Shown one piece after another: positions 44,479 through 52,733 of a stretch of DNA of 64,000 nucleotides. The notes under the pieces were generated by a model, which did not search any database, was not told the DNA's origin, and was given only the letters and a program-made list of their open reading frames with translations. Source of the stretch: Aquabacterium sp. NJ1 (lineage in GTDB: Bacteria > Pseudomonadota > Gammaproteobacteria > Burkholderiales > Burkholderiaceae_C); the NCBI RefSeq assembly GCF_000768065.1, contig NZ_JRKM01000001.1, positions 2,418,001 to 2,482,000 on the forward strand, given 5' to 3'. How positions within the stretch are numbered: the first letter of the stretch is position 1; each line of letters opens with the position of its first letter. The position numbers and the translations under genes were made by a program.

Positions 44479-45927
44479 TTAGTAGCGGTAGCTATCAGGC
44501 TTGTAAGGGCCGTTCTTGTTCACGCCGATGTAAGCCGCCTGCTCTTCGGTCAGCTCGGTGAGCTGGGCGTTGAGCGTGGTCAGCTGCAGGCGGGCGACCT
44601 TCTCGTCCAGGTGCTTGGGCAGCACGTAGACCTTGCCCACGTCGTAAGCGTCGCTGTGGGCGAACAGCTCGATCTGGGCGATGGTCTGGTTGGCGAAGCT
44701 CGACGACATCACGTAGCTGGGGTGGCCGGTGCCGCAACCCAGGTTCACCAGGCGGCCCTTGGCTAGCAGGATGATGCGCTTGCCGTCCTTGAAGATGACG
44801 TGGTCAACCTGCGGCTTGATCTCTTCCCACTCGCAGTTCTCTTCCAGCTTGGCGACCTGGATTTCGTTGTCGAAGTGGCCGATGTTGCAGACGATGGCGT
44901 TGTTCTTCATCGCGGCCATGTGCTCATAGGTGATCACGTCGCGGTTGCCGGTGGTGGTCACGAAGATGTCGGCCTTGTCGGCGGCCCAGTCCATCGTGAC
45001 GACGCGGTAGCCTTCCATGGCGGCTTGCAGGGCGTTGATCGGGTCGATCTCGGTCACCCACACCTGGGCGCTCAAGGCGCGCAAGGCTTGAGCGGAACCC
45101 TTGCCCACGTCACCGTAACCAGCGACCACGGCGACCTTGCCGGCGATCATCACGTCGGTGGCGCGCTTGATGCCGTCCACCAGGGATTCACGGCAGCCGT
45201 ACAGGTTGTCGAACTTGGACTTGGTGACCGAATCGTTCACGTTGATGGCGCGGAACAGCAGGCTGCCCTTGGCGCTCATCTCGTTGAGGCGGTGCACGCC
45301 GGTCGTGGTTTCTTCGGTCACGCCGATGATCTGGGCGGCCTTGCGGCTGTACCAGGTGCTGTCCACAGCCAGCTTGGCTTTGATCGAGGCGTAGAGGATG
45401 CGCTCTTCTTCGCTGGTGGGGTTGTTCAGGACGCTGATGTCCTTCTCGGCGCGCTTGCCCAGGTGCATCAGCAGCGTGGCGTCACCACCGTCGTCCAGGA
45501 TCATGTTGGGGCCTTCGCCTTCCGAACCCTTCGGGCCAAAGTCGAAGATGCGGTGGGTGTAGTCCCAGTAGTCTTCCAGCGACTCGCCCTTGTAGGCGAA
45601 CACGGGGGTGCCGGCTTCCACCAGGGCGGCAGCAGCGTGGTCCTGCGTCGAGAAGATGTTGCAGCTGGCCCAGCGCACTTGCGCTCCAAGAGCTTGCAGC
45701 GTTTCAACCAGCACGGCGGTCTGGATGGTCATGTGCAGCGAGCCGGTGATGCGCGCGCCCTTGAGGATCTGCTTGGGGGCGTATTCGGCGCGGATGGCCA
45801 TCAACGCGGGCATTTCGCTTTCGGCGATCTTGATTTCGCGGCGGCCCCAGGCGGCCAGGGACATGTCGGCGACGATGCACTCGACGCCTTTGTGTTCGGT
45901 AATCAGCTTGTTGGTAACAGCGGTCAT
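44479..45927 (-). CDS. ahcY: Adenosylhomocysteinase (SAH hydrolase)
   Basis: A 482-residue NAD-containing enzyme that splits S-adenosylhomocysteine into adenosine and homocysteine, clearing the product inhibitor of methyltransferases. Marks include [50 protein letters not shown] (NAD-binding) and the C-terminal YKPDSYRY. It carries the inserted segment typical of the longer proteobacterial form. GGAG precedes the start at 45927. Expression is predicted to rise with SAH through the upstream riboswitch. Confidence 0.97.
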   Translation of the reverse strand: MTAVTNKLITEHKGVECIVADMSLAAWGRREIKIAESEMPALMAIRAEYAPKQILKGARITGSLHMTIQTAVLVETLQALGAQVRWASCNIFSTQDHAAAALVEAGTPVFAYKGESLEDYWDYTHRIFDFGPKGSEGEGPNMILDDGGDATLLMHLGKRAEKDISVLNNPTSEEERILYASIKAKLAVDSTWYSRKAAQIIGVTEETTTGVHRLNEMSAKGSLLFRAINVNDSVTKSKFDNLYGCRESLVDGIKRATDVMIAGKVAVVAGYGDVGKGSAQALRALSAQVWVTEIDPINALQAAMEGYRVVTMDWAADKADIFVTTTGNRDVITYEHMAAMKNNAIVCNIGHFDNEIQVAKLEENCEWEEIKPQVDHVIFKDGKRIILLAKGRLVNLGCGTGHPSYVMSSSFANQTIAQIELFAHSDAYDVGKVYVLPKHLDEKVARLQLTTLNAQLTELTEEQAAYIGVNKNGPYKPDSYRY

Positions 45928-45989
45928 GGAGAGCTCCTAAGGGTTCAGAAGCCGCCGTGCGCTACCGTGGGGGGACGTGACAGATACAA

Positions 45990-46110
45990 CTCACCCAGCG
46001 GGACACATGCGGGTGAGCGCGGTTGCACATCACATGAGGGTTCACGTGTCTTTCGAGCCTGGGGGCAACTCGCCTGATCAACAGGGGGCCCTTGCAACGC
46101 TCCTCGAAAG
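45990..46110 (-). ncRNA. SAH riboswitch with overlapping downstream hairpin, upstream of ahcY
   Basis: Reading on the minus strand from 46110, the leader shows the SAH riboswitch core: GAGGAGCGTTGCAA, then CCCAGGCTCG, then a closing GCGCTCA. P1 is a perfect 8-bp helix (46103-46110 with 46050-46057). The pseudoknot-type P4 pairs 46098-46102 (GAGCG) with 46015-46019 (CGCTC). A 7-bp hairpin, CTCACCC/GGGTGAG (46011-46017 with 45990-45996), uses three bases of the P4 3' arm. P4 formation on SAH binding would therefore disrupt it, a plausible expression platform. No T run follows, so control may be at translation or by Rho. SAH riboswitches normally switch ahcY on. Confidence 0.9.
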
Positions 46111-46117
46111 CCTGCGC

Positions 46118-46145
46118 AGTATAAATGTTTCAGGCCTCGTGTCCA
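46118..46145 (-). promoter_or_regulatory. Sigma-70-type promoter of the ahcY leader
   Basis: On the minus strand, TGGACA (46145-46140, five of six matches to TTGACA) and TATACT (46123-46118, five of six to TATAAT) are separated by 16 bp. The predicted transcript start, about seven bases downstream, falls at the first base of riboswitch P1. The -35 box lies within the end of the upstream cyclase gene. Confidence 0.75.
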
Positions 46146-47203
46146 GCCAGAATCACACGGTTTCGCCCGGCTGTTTTGCCTTTGTAGAGGGCCTGGTCGG
46201 CACGCGCCAGGGCCTGCTCGACGCTTTCGCCCCTGGCCAGCAGGCTCACCCCCAGCGTGATGCTGATGGGCACCAGCTGGTGGTGGTGGACCAGGTCGAT
46301 CTGCGCAATGGCCTCGCGCACGCGCTCGGACACCTGCAGGGCTTCTTCCTCGTCGGTCGAGGGCAGCAGCATCAGGAACTCCTCGCCGCCCCAGCGGGCC
46401 ACGTGGTCGACTTCGCGCACACCTTCGCGCAGGGCCTGGGCCACGGCCTTGAGGGCGGTGTCGCCGGTCTCGTGGCCATGCAGGTCGTTGATGCGTTTGA
46501 AGTGGTCGATGTCACCCAGCACCAGGGCCAGCGGGCGGCCGCCGCGCTCGAACACGGCGGCTTCGTGCTGGGCCACTTCCATGGCGAAGCGCCGGTTCTG
46601 CAGCTGGGTCAGGGGGTCGGTGCAGGCCTGCTGACGCAAGCTCGCCTCGGCATTGGCCACCAGGCGGTAGTAGGCCATGGCCAACATCGCCAGGATGACC
46701 AGGGTGCTGGCCTGGTTGAAGTAGTGCAGGCCTTGCAGCATGGGCTGAGGGATCACGTCCAGCGGCGTGGCGTTGCGAAAGATGAAATCGAGGGCCATGT
46801 ACAGCACCCCGACGCCGGTCGCCACCACGGCCTTGAACCAACTCGCGTGGAAGTTGCTCAGGATGGTCACCGGCATGATGAGGATGATGTAGTAGTGAAA
46901 GCCGCTGTCCCAGCCGATGACGGCCACGGCCAGGATGCCGTGCAGCAGGATCTCACCGACGATCAGCACCATGGCGATCATGTGCCGCCCGTTCTGGATC
47001 AGCAGCGCCGACAGCACGTACACCAGCACGCTGGCCACGTTGGCGCGCGCCATCCAGGGCACGCCCACCGAGTCGAACAGGAAGATGAAGCTCAGGTGGG
47101 CCACGGCCGCGATGACGGTGACCAGCGTCAGCAAGCCCAGGAAAACACCCTTCGTGTTGGTGCCGCCCTGCAGGGTCTTGACGAGGTCCTGGATGTACTT
47201 CAC
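46130..47203 (-). CDS. Membrane diguanylate cyclase (GGDEF)
   Basis: A 357-residue protein with about six spans in residues 18-185 and a GGDEF domain from about 190 (DPLTQLQNRRFAME). The active motif is GGEEF in ARWGGEEFLMLLPS, and REVD lies exactly five residues before it, so the product-binding inhibitory site is kept. The spans do not match a sensory family I know. Its last codons contain the -35 element of the ahcY promoter. Confidence 0.9.
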   Translation of the reverse strand: MKYIQDLVKTLQGGTNTKGVFLGLLTLVTVIAAVAHLSFIFLFDSVGVPWMARANVASVLVYVLSALLIQNGRHMIAMVLIVGEILLHGILAVAVIGWDSGFHYYIILIMPVTILSNFHASWFKAVVATGVGVLYMALDFIFRNATPLDVIPQPMLQGLHYFNQASTLVILAMLAMAYYRLVANAEASLRQQACTDPLTQLQNRRFAMEVAQHEAAVFERGGRPLALVLGDIDHFKRINDLHGHETGDTALKAVAQALREGVREVDHVARWGGEEFLMLLPSTDEEEALQVSERVREAIAQIDLVHHHQLVPISITLGVSLLARGESVEQALARADQALYKGKTAGRNRVILAGHEA

Positions 47204-47286
47204 GGAAACGCCCGGCCGCAGCCCGAAGAGGTGATATCGGGTTTTATCGGCAGACGAAATGGCGACTTGAGGCGGTCGCCAGCGCT

Positions 47287-49272
47287 TTATCGGGCGCTGT
47301 CGTCGTCAGGGCTGGCGCTGTCGCTGTCGCAGAAGGCTTCGTCGTCGATCAGGCATTCGGGCTGGGCTGCGTCGGGTTTGCCGCCGCGGGTGACCAGCTT
47401 GCTAGACAGCAGCGTCTCAACTTCGGCGTGGGGCACCAGCACCCACATGCGCCCCTTGTGCCTGGTGCGGCGGGCCTGCTTGCCCGCATCGGCGCCAAAG
47501 CCCCAGAAGTAGTCGGCACGCACGGCGCCCCGGATGGCCCCGCCCGTGTCCTGCGCGAACATCAGGCGCTGCATCTGGGGCTGGCGGCGGTCACCGCCTG
47601 CGGCATCCAGGAAGACGGGGTAGCCCAGGGGCAGCACGCGTGGGTCGACCGCCAGGGATCGGCCCGCGGTGAGCGGCACGCCCAGCGCGCCCACGGGGCC
47701 GGCCTGCATGGACTGGTCCGGCGCGGGGCGGAAGAAGACGTAGCTGGGGTCGCTGTCGAGCGCGCGGCTGCGTTGCTGCAGCAGCTTGCTGGTCAGGGGG
47801 TTGGCGCCCGGGATGGCGGGCATGCTCGACGGCGCCTGGGTGCCAGGCGGGCTTGACCGGGCGGGCTTCGGCGCACGGCCCTTGCTGGCCTGTGCCTGGG
47901 TCAACAAGTCATCCACCAGTTGCTGGGAGCCACCGCTTGCTTGGGACGACGTGGGCGCCGCGCCCGGTGTGGCCGAGGTGGCGCCGCTGGATGTGCCCAA
48001 GGCTTTGGTGCGCGCCACTGGCTTGGGCACGGTTTTGTGCGAGCCGGGGGGCGGCAAGAGGGCATCAACCGTGTCGGTCACGGCGGCATCGGTCGAGGCG
48101 GGGGCGGCAACCGGTGTGGGCGAGGCCTTGCGGGCGCCGCGTGTCAAAGGTTCGTCGGGCGTGGGTGAGGACGAGAATGAGGGCGCATCGGTTGGGCCTG
48201 CGGCATCGGCATCCGCATCGGCCTGCGCGCCACCCGCATCGGCCAGGTCGAAATGCTCGATCTCGTCGGCGATATCCGCTGCACCATCGGTGCGGGCGCC
48301 GCGGGTCTGCACGCGCTCATTGCCCGAGGCCGACAGCTGCATGGGCTTGAAGGGATGGCCGTTCTGATCGGCATAAGCCAGGCGCAGGATGCTGCCGTCG
48401 GCCATGCGGATGCGGCCCGCGCCCTGAATCTGCATGGCATACAGGGCGATGGGGTCGTCCACCCAGGCCAGCACGGGGGCATCCAGCGCGGCGCTGCGGT
48501 TGATGTCGGCGCGGGTGTAGTAAGGCAGGCCCTGCTTGCCCTGCACGCGCACACGCAGGCGGCGGTCCAGGGTGTCGAGCGTGAAGGCGCGCAGGTCCAC
48601 GGCGATGGCACCGGGCTGACCAGCCTGGGTCGGCGTCAGCAGGCGGCCATTGGCGCGCACATAGGTCAGGCCCTTGCGCTGGCTGACGGGCACCGTCTTC
48701 CAATCCAGGAAGTACAGGTCATTGGGGATGCCGTAGACGGGCACGGCGAACCGGGCATCACGCTGGGCGCGGCCTTGCAGCAGGGGCTCGTAGTAGCCGG
48801 TGATCTCGCCTTCGCGTGTGCGGTCGGTGTTCTGCACGGTGAGCAAGGCGAACTCGCGCTCCATGAACTGGCGGCCGGCCTTGGGGTCCTTGATGGTCTT
48901 GACCTTGGCGCACAGCGGCTTCCAGGTGGGCTTGCGCTCCAGGGCCTTGCACGACTCCTTGAAGGCGGCCCAGGCTTCGCCCAGGTTGTCCTGCTGCCAG
49001 CCGGGCAGGCTGTCGAACGCACTGACCTTGAAGAGGGCGTGTTTGGTGGCGATGGACTGGCCTTGCGACCTTGCCGGAACGGGCGCCGCATCGGCCTGCA
49101 CATCGGTTGCCCTGCCTGCAGCGATCTCAGGTGGCACCGCTGCCGCCTGATCCACCTTGGCCGGACCACTGGCACACCCCACCAGCGCCAGCAGCAACAC
49201 ACCCGCCGACAGCACACCGGGCCGGATCACGGGGGGAAACAGGTCAAACGGTTTGCGCAACATGCGCCGCAT
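47287..49272 (-). CDS. mltA: Membrane-bound lytic murein transglycosylase A with a low-complexity insertion
   Basis: A 661-residue lipoprotein. The lipobox is LVGC with Cys33 as lipidation site. The MltA domain begins near residue 80 (DSLPGWQQDNLGEAW, EGEITGYYEPLLQG) and continues to AYADQNGHPFKPM near 311. It resumes at about 491 with LTSKLLQQRSRALDSDPSYVFF and the 3D domain (MFAQDTGGAIRGAVRADYFWGFG). Between them lie about 180 residues rich in Ala, Pro, Ser, Thr and Asp. E. coli MltA (365 residues) has only a short loop there. The start at 49272 is preferred for its signal peptide; an ATG at 49263 is possible. It is divergent from tssJ. Confidence 0.9.
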   Translation of the reverse strand: MRRMLRKPFDLFPPVIRPGVLSAGVLLLALVGCASGPAKVDQAAAVPPEIAAGRATDVQADAAPVPARSQGQSIATKHALFKVSAFDSLPGWQQDNLGEAWAAFKESCKALERKPTWKPLCAKVKTIKDPKAGRQFMEREFALLTVQNTDRTREGEITGYYEPLLQGRAQRDARFAVPVYGIPNDLYFLDWKTVPVSQRKGLTYVRANGRLLTPTQAGQPGAIAVDLRAFTLDTLDRRLRVRVQGKQGLPYYTRADINRSAALDAPVLAWVDDPIALYAMQIQGAGRIRMADGSILRLAYADQNGHPFKPMQLSASGNERVQTRGARTDGAADIADEIEHFDLADAGGAQADADADAAGPTDAPSFSSSPTPDEPLTRGARKASPTPVAAPASTDAAVTDTVDALLPPPGSHKTVPKPVARTKALGTSSGATSATPGAAPTSSQASGGSQQLVDDLLTQAQASKGRAPKPARSSPPGTQAPSSMPAIPGANPLTSKLLQQRSRALDSDPSYVFFRPAPDQSMQAGPVGALGVPLTAGRSLAVDPRVLPLGYPVFLDAAGGDRRQPQMQRLMFAQDTGGAIRGAVRADYFWGFGADAGKQARRTRHKGRMWVLVPHAEVETLLSSKLVTRGGKPDAAQPECLIDDEAFCDSDSASPDDDSAR

Positions 49273-49410
49273 CTTGAAACCCCGCTCACACCACGGCAAC
49301 TGACCTTGGTCAAAACGCCCGGCTTGTTACCTAAGTCACCGCGTCTCGCACGGGGGGGCCAGTATTCTCGACCGTTACTCATCCTTATGGTCATCTACCC
49401 CTCGTCTGGC

Positions 49411-49908
49411 ATGCGCTTTCATCTGCCCTCACTCCCCCGCTGCTTGTCTGCTGCCGTGATCGGCGTGATGCTGGCCGGTTGCGCTGACGTTCCCATCCCC
49501 TTCATGAAGCCGGACCCCACCGTGGTCGAGGCCAAGGTGGTGGCGTCGCCGCAGGCCAACCCGGATGCCCGCAAGCGCCCCTCGCCGGTGGTGGTGCGCG
49601 TGTACGAACTCAAGGGCCGTGCGCAGTTCGATTCGGCCGACTTCATCTCGCTGTACGAGCGTGACAAGGACGTGCTGGGCAGTGACCTGGTCGTGCGTGA
49701 CGAGTTCGTGCTCAAGCCCGGCGAGACCAAGGACCTCAACCGCAAGACGCAGCCCGACACCAAGTTCCTGGCGGTGCTGGTGGGCTTCCGTGACCTGGAG
49801 AAATCCCGCTCGCGCGCCATCGCCGCGGTGGAAGCCAACAAGACCAACCGTTGGGTGATCAAGATCGAGCCGCTGACCGTGGCCATCCTGCCCGCCCCGG
49901 CGAAGTGA
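49411..49908 (+). CDS. tssJ: Type VI secretion lipoprotein TssJ
   Basis: A 165-residue outer-membrane lipoprotein of the T6SS membrane complex, binding TssM in the periplasm. The signal peptide ends in lipobox LAGC with Cys24. The mature part has the TssJ sandwich pattern: PSPVVVRVYELKGRAQFDSADFISLYERD, LVVRDEFVLKPGE, and FLAVLVGFRDLEKSRSRAIAAVE. The start at 49411 gives a normal-length signal peptide; an ATG at 49387 would add eight residues, and neither has a good ribosome-binding site. First gene of tssJKLM. Confidence 0.93.
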   Translation: MRFHLPSLPRCLSAAVIGVMLAGCADVPIPFMKPDPTVVEAKVVASPQANPDARKRPSPVVVRVYELKGRAQFDSADFISLYERDKDVLGSDLVVRDEFVLKPGETKDLNRKTQPDTKFLAVLVGFRDLEKSRSRAIAAVEANKTNRWVIKIEPLTVAILPAPAK

Positions 49909-49954
49909 AGCCGGGAATGAAGGCCCACGTGAAGCCCCAAGCAAAGCCCTTCAA
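49907..49954 (+). repeat. Four degenerate 12-bp repeats in the tssJ-tssK spacer
   Basis: Successive 12-bp units start with GAAGCC, GAAGGC, GAAGCC and AAAGCC at 49907, 49919, 49931 and 49943. The last half of each unit varies. Confidence 0.55.
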
Positions 49955-49976
49955 GCAATACAAGGCAACTACATGA
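49917..49976 (+). CDS. Possible 19-residue leader or coupling peptide between tssJ and tssK
   Basis: An ATG at 49917 opens a 19-codon frame (MKAHVKPQAKPFKQYKATT). Its TGA stop overlaps the tssK ATG by 4 bp (ATGA at 49973-49976). A GTG in the same frame at 49905 would add four residues and overlap the tssJ stop. It could pass ribosomes from tssJ to tssK. The sequence is Lys/Pro-rich because it reads through the 12-bp repeats. Whether it is translated is unknown. Confidence 0.35.
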   Translation: MKAHVKPQAKPFKQYKATT

Positions 49977-51313
49977 GCTGGCGCAACAAAGTCGTCTGGT
50001 CGCAGGGCATGTTCCTGCAACCGCACCATTTCCAGCAGGAGGCCCGCTACACCGAGCGCCTGATCGACAGCCGCGTGCGCGCCCTGTCACCGTTCGCCTG
50101 GGGCTTCACCGAGCTGCAGCTCGACGACAGCCTGCTCGCGCTGGGTCGCCTGGGCATCGCCCGCGCCAGCGGCATCTGGCCGGACGGCACGCCCTTTGCC
50201 ATTCCCCAGCTGGACCCGGCCCCGGCCCCGCTGGACATCCCCGCCGACCTGAAGAACGAGGTGGTCTACCTGGCCCTGCCGGTGCAGCGCGAAGGCCTCA
50301 ACGAGGCGGACTTCGGTGGTGATGCCGGCACGGGCGACGAACTGGCCCGCTTCGAAGCCCTGATCGAAGGCGTGCGCGACAACACCGACGCCACCGCCGA
50401 ACCCGAAGAGATCCAGACCGGCCGCCTGCGCCTGCGCCTGCTGCGCGCCAAGGAGCTGACCGACGCCTACACCGTGCTGGGCTGCGCCCTGGTGGCCGAG
50501 CGCCGCAGCGACAACGCCGTGCTGCTGGACCGCGGCTACATCCCGCCCCAGGTGGTGTGTGATGCCAGCGGGCACCTGTCGTCGAGCCTGACGCTGCTGC
50601 ACGGCCTGGTGCGCCAGCGCTCGCACGCCCTGGCCGGAAAAATGGGGCAGCTGGGGCATGGCGTGTCCGAGGTAGCGCAGTTCCTGCGGCTCCAACTGCT
50701 CAACCGCCATGAGCCGCTGCTGCGCCAGTACGCCAGCGCGCCCAATGTGCACCCGCACACGCTGTTCACCACCTGCCTGCAACTGGCCGGCGAGCTGTCC
50801 ACCTTCCACACGGCGGCGCGCCGCTCGCCCGACTTCCCGCTGTACCAGCACGAGGACCTGCGCGGCTGCTTCACGCCCGTGTTCGAGGCCATCCGCGACA
50901 TGCTCTCGGCGGTCGAGGAAGACAACGCCGTGCAAATCGAGCTGGTGGACCGCAAGTTCGGTGTGCGCACCGCCGTCGTGCCCGATCTGGAGATGGTGCG
51001 CACCGCCACCTTCGTGCTGGCCGTCAACGCCCAGATCCCCGGCGAGCAGTTGCGCACGCGCTTCCCGGCGCAGACCAAGGTCGGCCCGGTGGAAAGCATC
51101 AAGGAGCTCGTCAACTTCAACCTGGCCGGCATCACCTTGCGCGCGCTGCCTGTGGCGCCACGCCAGCTGCCCTTCCACGCCGGCTTCTTCTATTTCGAAC
51201 TGGAGCGCGGTGGCGAGCTGTGGCAGAAGTTCGAAGCCAGCGGCAACCTGGCCCTGCATGTGGCCGGTGACTTCCCCGGCCTGGAGCTGGCCTTGTGGGC
51301 CATCCGCCGCTGA
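49973..51313 (+). CDS. tssK: Type VI secretion baseplate protein TssK
   Basis: A 446-residue cytoplasmic protein linking the baseplate to the TssLM membrane complex. The N-terminus VVWSQGMFLQPHHFQQEARY is the family signature. It is followed by the SPFAWGFTELQLDD segment, and the C-terminal head domain ends near FPGLELALWAIRR. The length is the family standard. It is followed after 67 bp by tssL, the spacer being filled by 11-bp repeats. Confidence 0.97.
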   Translation: MSWRNKVVWSQGMFLQPHHFQQEARYTERLIDSRVRALSPFAWGFTELQLDDSLLALGRLGIARASGIWPDGTPFAIPQLDPAPAPLDIPADLKNEVVYLALPVQREGLNEADFGGDAGTGDELARFEALIEGVRDNTDATAEPEEIQTGRLRLRLLRAKELTDAYTVLGCALVAERRSDNAVLLDRGYIPPQVVCDASGHLSSSLTLLHGLVRQRSHALAGKMGQLGHGVSEVAQFLRLQLLNRHEPLLRQYASAPNVHPHTLFTTCLQLAGELSTFHTAARRSPDFPLYQHEDLRGCFTPVFEAIRDMLSAVEEDNAVQIELVDRKFGVRTAVVPDLEMVRTATFVLAVNAQIPGEQLRTRFPAQTKVGPVESIKELVNFNLAGITLRALPVAPRQLPFHAGFFYFELERGGELWQKFEASGNLALHVAGDFPGLELALWAIRR

Positions 51314-51374
51314 CAGGCCGCTGCGACGCCGTTGAAACGCCACTGAGAAGCCGCTGACCCTGCGCCATTGAAAG
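51306..51374 (+). repeat. 11-bp tandem repeats in the tssK-tssL spacer
   Basis: Five contiguous 11-bp units begin with GCCGCTGA, GCCGCTGC, GCCGTTGA, GCCACTGA and GCCGCTGA at 51306, 51317, 51328, 51339 and 51350. A sixth (GCCATTGA) at 51364 follows a 3-bp break. The first unit includes the tssK stop codon and the last ends just before the tssL ribosome-binding region. Confidence 0.7.
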
Positions 51375-51380
51375 ACCGGC

Positions 51381-52733
51381 ATGACCCAGCCACCCAACCA
51401 ACCCCCGATCGACCCCTTTGCCTCGATCGACACTGGGCGCACCTTCGTGATGCCCACGCCGGGCCAGCGGCCAGCCGGCTCGCCCGCGCCCTTTGACAAC
51501 CTGGCGCGCGGCGCCGATGTGGCCGCCGACCTGGCCGCCCCCGACACCGGCCTGAACCCGCTGGTGGCCCTGGCCAACCCGCTGCTGGCCCTGGTGCCGC
51601 AGATCCGCTCGACCACGCACCTGGCCGACCCGGCCGCGCTGAAGGAGTCCATGGCCGCCGGCCTGCGCGACTTCGAAGCCAAGGCCCGCGCCGCCGGCAT
51701 CGCCAGCGAACGCGTGCTGGCGGCCCGCTACATCCTGTGCACGCTGCTGGACGAAGCCGCGGCCTCCACCCCCTGGGGCGGTTCGGGCCAGTGGGCGCGC
51801 CACAACCTGCTGGTCACCTTCCACAACGAGGCGTATGGCGGCGAAAAGGTCTTCCAGCTGATGGCCAAGCTGGCCGAAGACGTGCCCGCCAACCGCGACC
51901 TGCTCGAACTCATCTATGCCGTGATCACCATGGGCTTCGAGGGCCGCTACCGCGTGATCGAAGGCGGCAAGACCCAGCTGGACACCGTGCGCGACCGCCT
52001 GGCCCAGCTGCTCAAGCAAGCCCGTGGCGACTATGCCCAGCCGCTGGCGCAGAACTGGCAAGGCGCACCGCAGGCCCGCCGCCTGATGCTGTCGTGGCTG
52101 CCCCTGTGGGTGACGGGCGCCGTGAGCGCCCTGCTGCTGCTGGCCCTCTACCTGGGCCTGAGCTTTGCCCTGAGCGGCCACTCCGACCCGGTGTTTGGCG
52201 CCATCCAGAGCCTGCGCCTGGCCCCGCCTGTGCCGCCCACGCCCATCCCCGCGGCCAAGCCCCGCCTGGCGCAGTTCCTCCAGGCCGACATCCGCTCGGG
52301 CCTGGTGGCCGTCCGCGACGAGATCGACCGCAGCGTGATCACCCTGCGTGGCGACGGCCTGTTCGAGGCCGGCAGTGCCTCGCTGAGCGAGAACCGCGAA
52401 GCCATCATGAAGCGCATTGCCCAGGCCCTGGTCAACGTGCAAGGCAACATCCTCGTCACCGGCCACACGGACAACCAGCCCATCCGCTCGATGCGCTTCC
52501 CCTCCAACTGGCACCTGTCGCAAGAACGGGCCGACACCGTGCGGGACCTGCTGCAGGCCAATGGTGTGGCCAAGGAACGCATCCGCGCCGAAGGCCGGGC
52601 CGATGGCGAGCCCGTGGTGGACAACACCACGCCGGCCAACCGCGCCCTCAACCGCCGCGTGGAGGTGATCCTGTTCGTGGCCCGTGAGAACGCGGCAGCC
52701 AACGGCAACGCAGCCCAAGAGACCCAACCATGA
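51381..52733 (+). CDS. tssL: Type VI secretion protein TssL with C-terminal OmpA-like domain
   Basis: A 450-residue inner-membrane protein. Residues 1-65 are a Pro-rich cytoplasmic tail. The DotU domain spans about 65-230 (AARYILCTLLDEAAASTPWGG; LLVTFHNEAYGGEKVFQLM). The single span follows (about 235-262). A periplasmic OmpA/MotB domain (about 310-435) has VTGHTDNQPIRSMRFPSNWHL and NRALNRRVEVIL, the peptidoglycan-binding type. This long TssL carries its own cell-wall anchor. Its stop overlaps tssM by 4 bp. Confidence 0.96.
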   Translation: MTQPPNQPPIDPFASIDTGRTFVMPTPGQRPAGSPAPFDNLARGADVAADLAAPDTGLNPLVALANPLLALVPQIRSTTHLADPAALKESMAAGLRDFEAKARAAGIASERVLAARYILCTLLDEAAASTPWGGSGQWARHNLLVTFHNEAYGGEKVFQLMAKLAEDVPANRDLLELIYAVITMGFEGRYRVIEGGKTQLDTVRDRLAQLLKQARGDYAQPLAQNWQGAPQARRLMLSWLPLWVTGAVSALLLLALYLGLSFALSGHSDPVFGAIQSLRLAPPVPPTPIPAAKPRLAQFLQADIRSGLVAVRDEIDRSVITLRGDGLFEAGSASLSENREAIMKRIAQALVNVQGNILVTGHTDNQPIRSMRFPSNWHLSQERADTVRDLLQANGVAKERIRAEGRADGEPVVDNTTPANRALNRRVEVILFVARENAAANGNAAQETQP

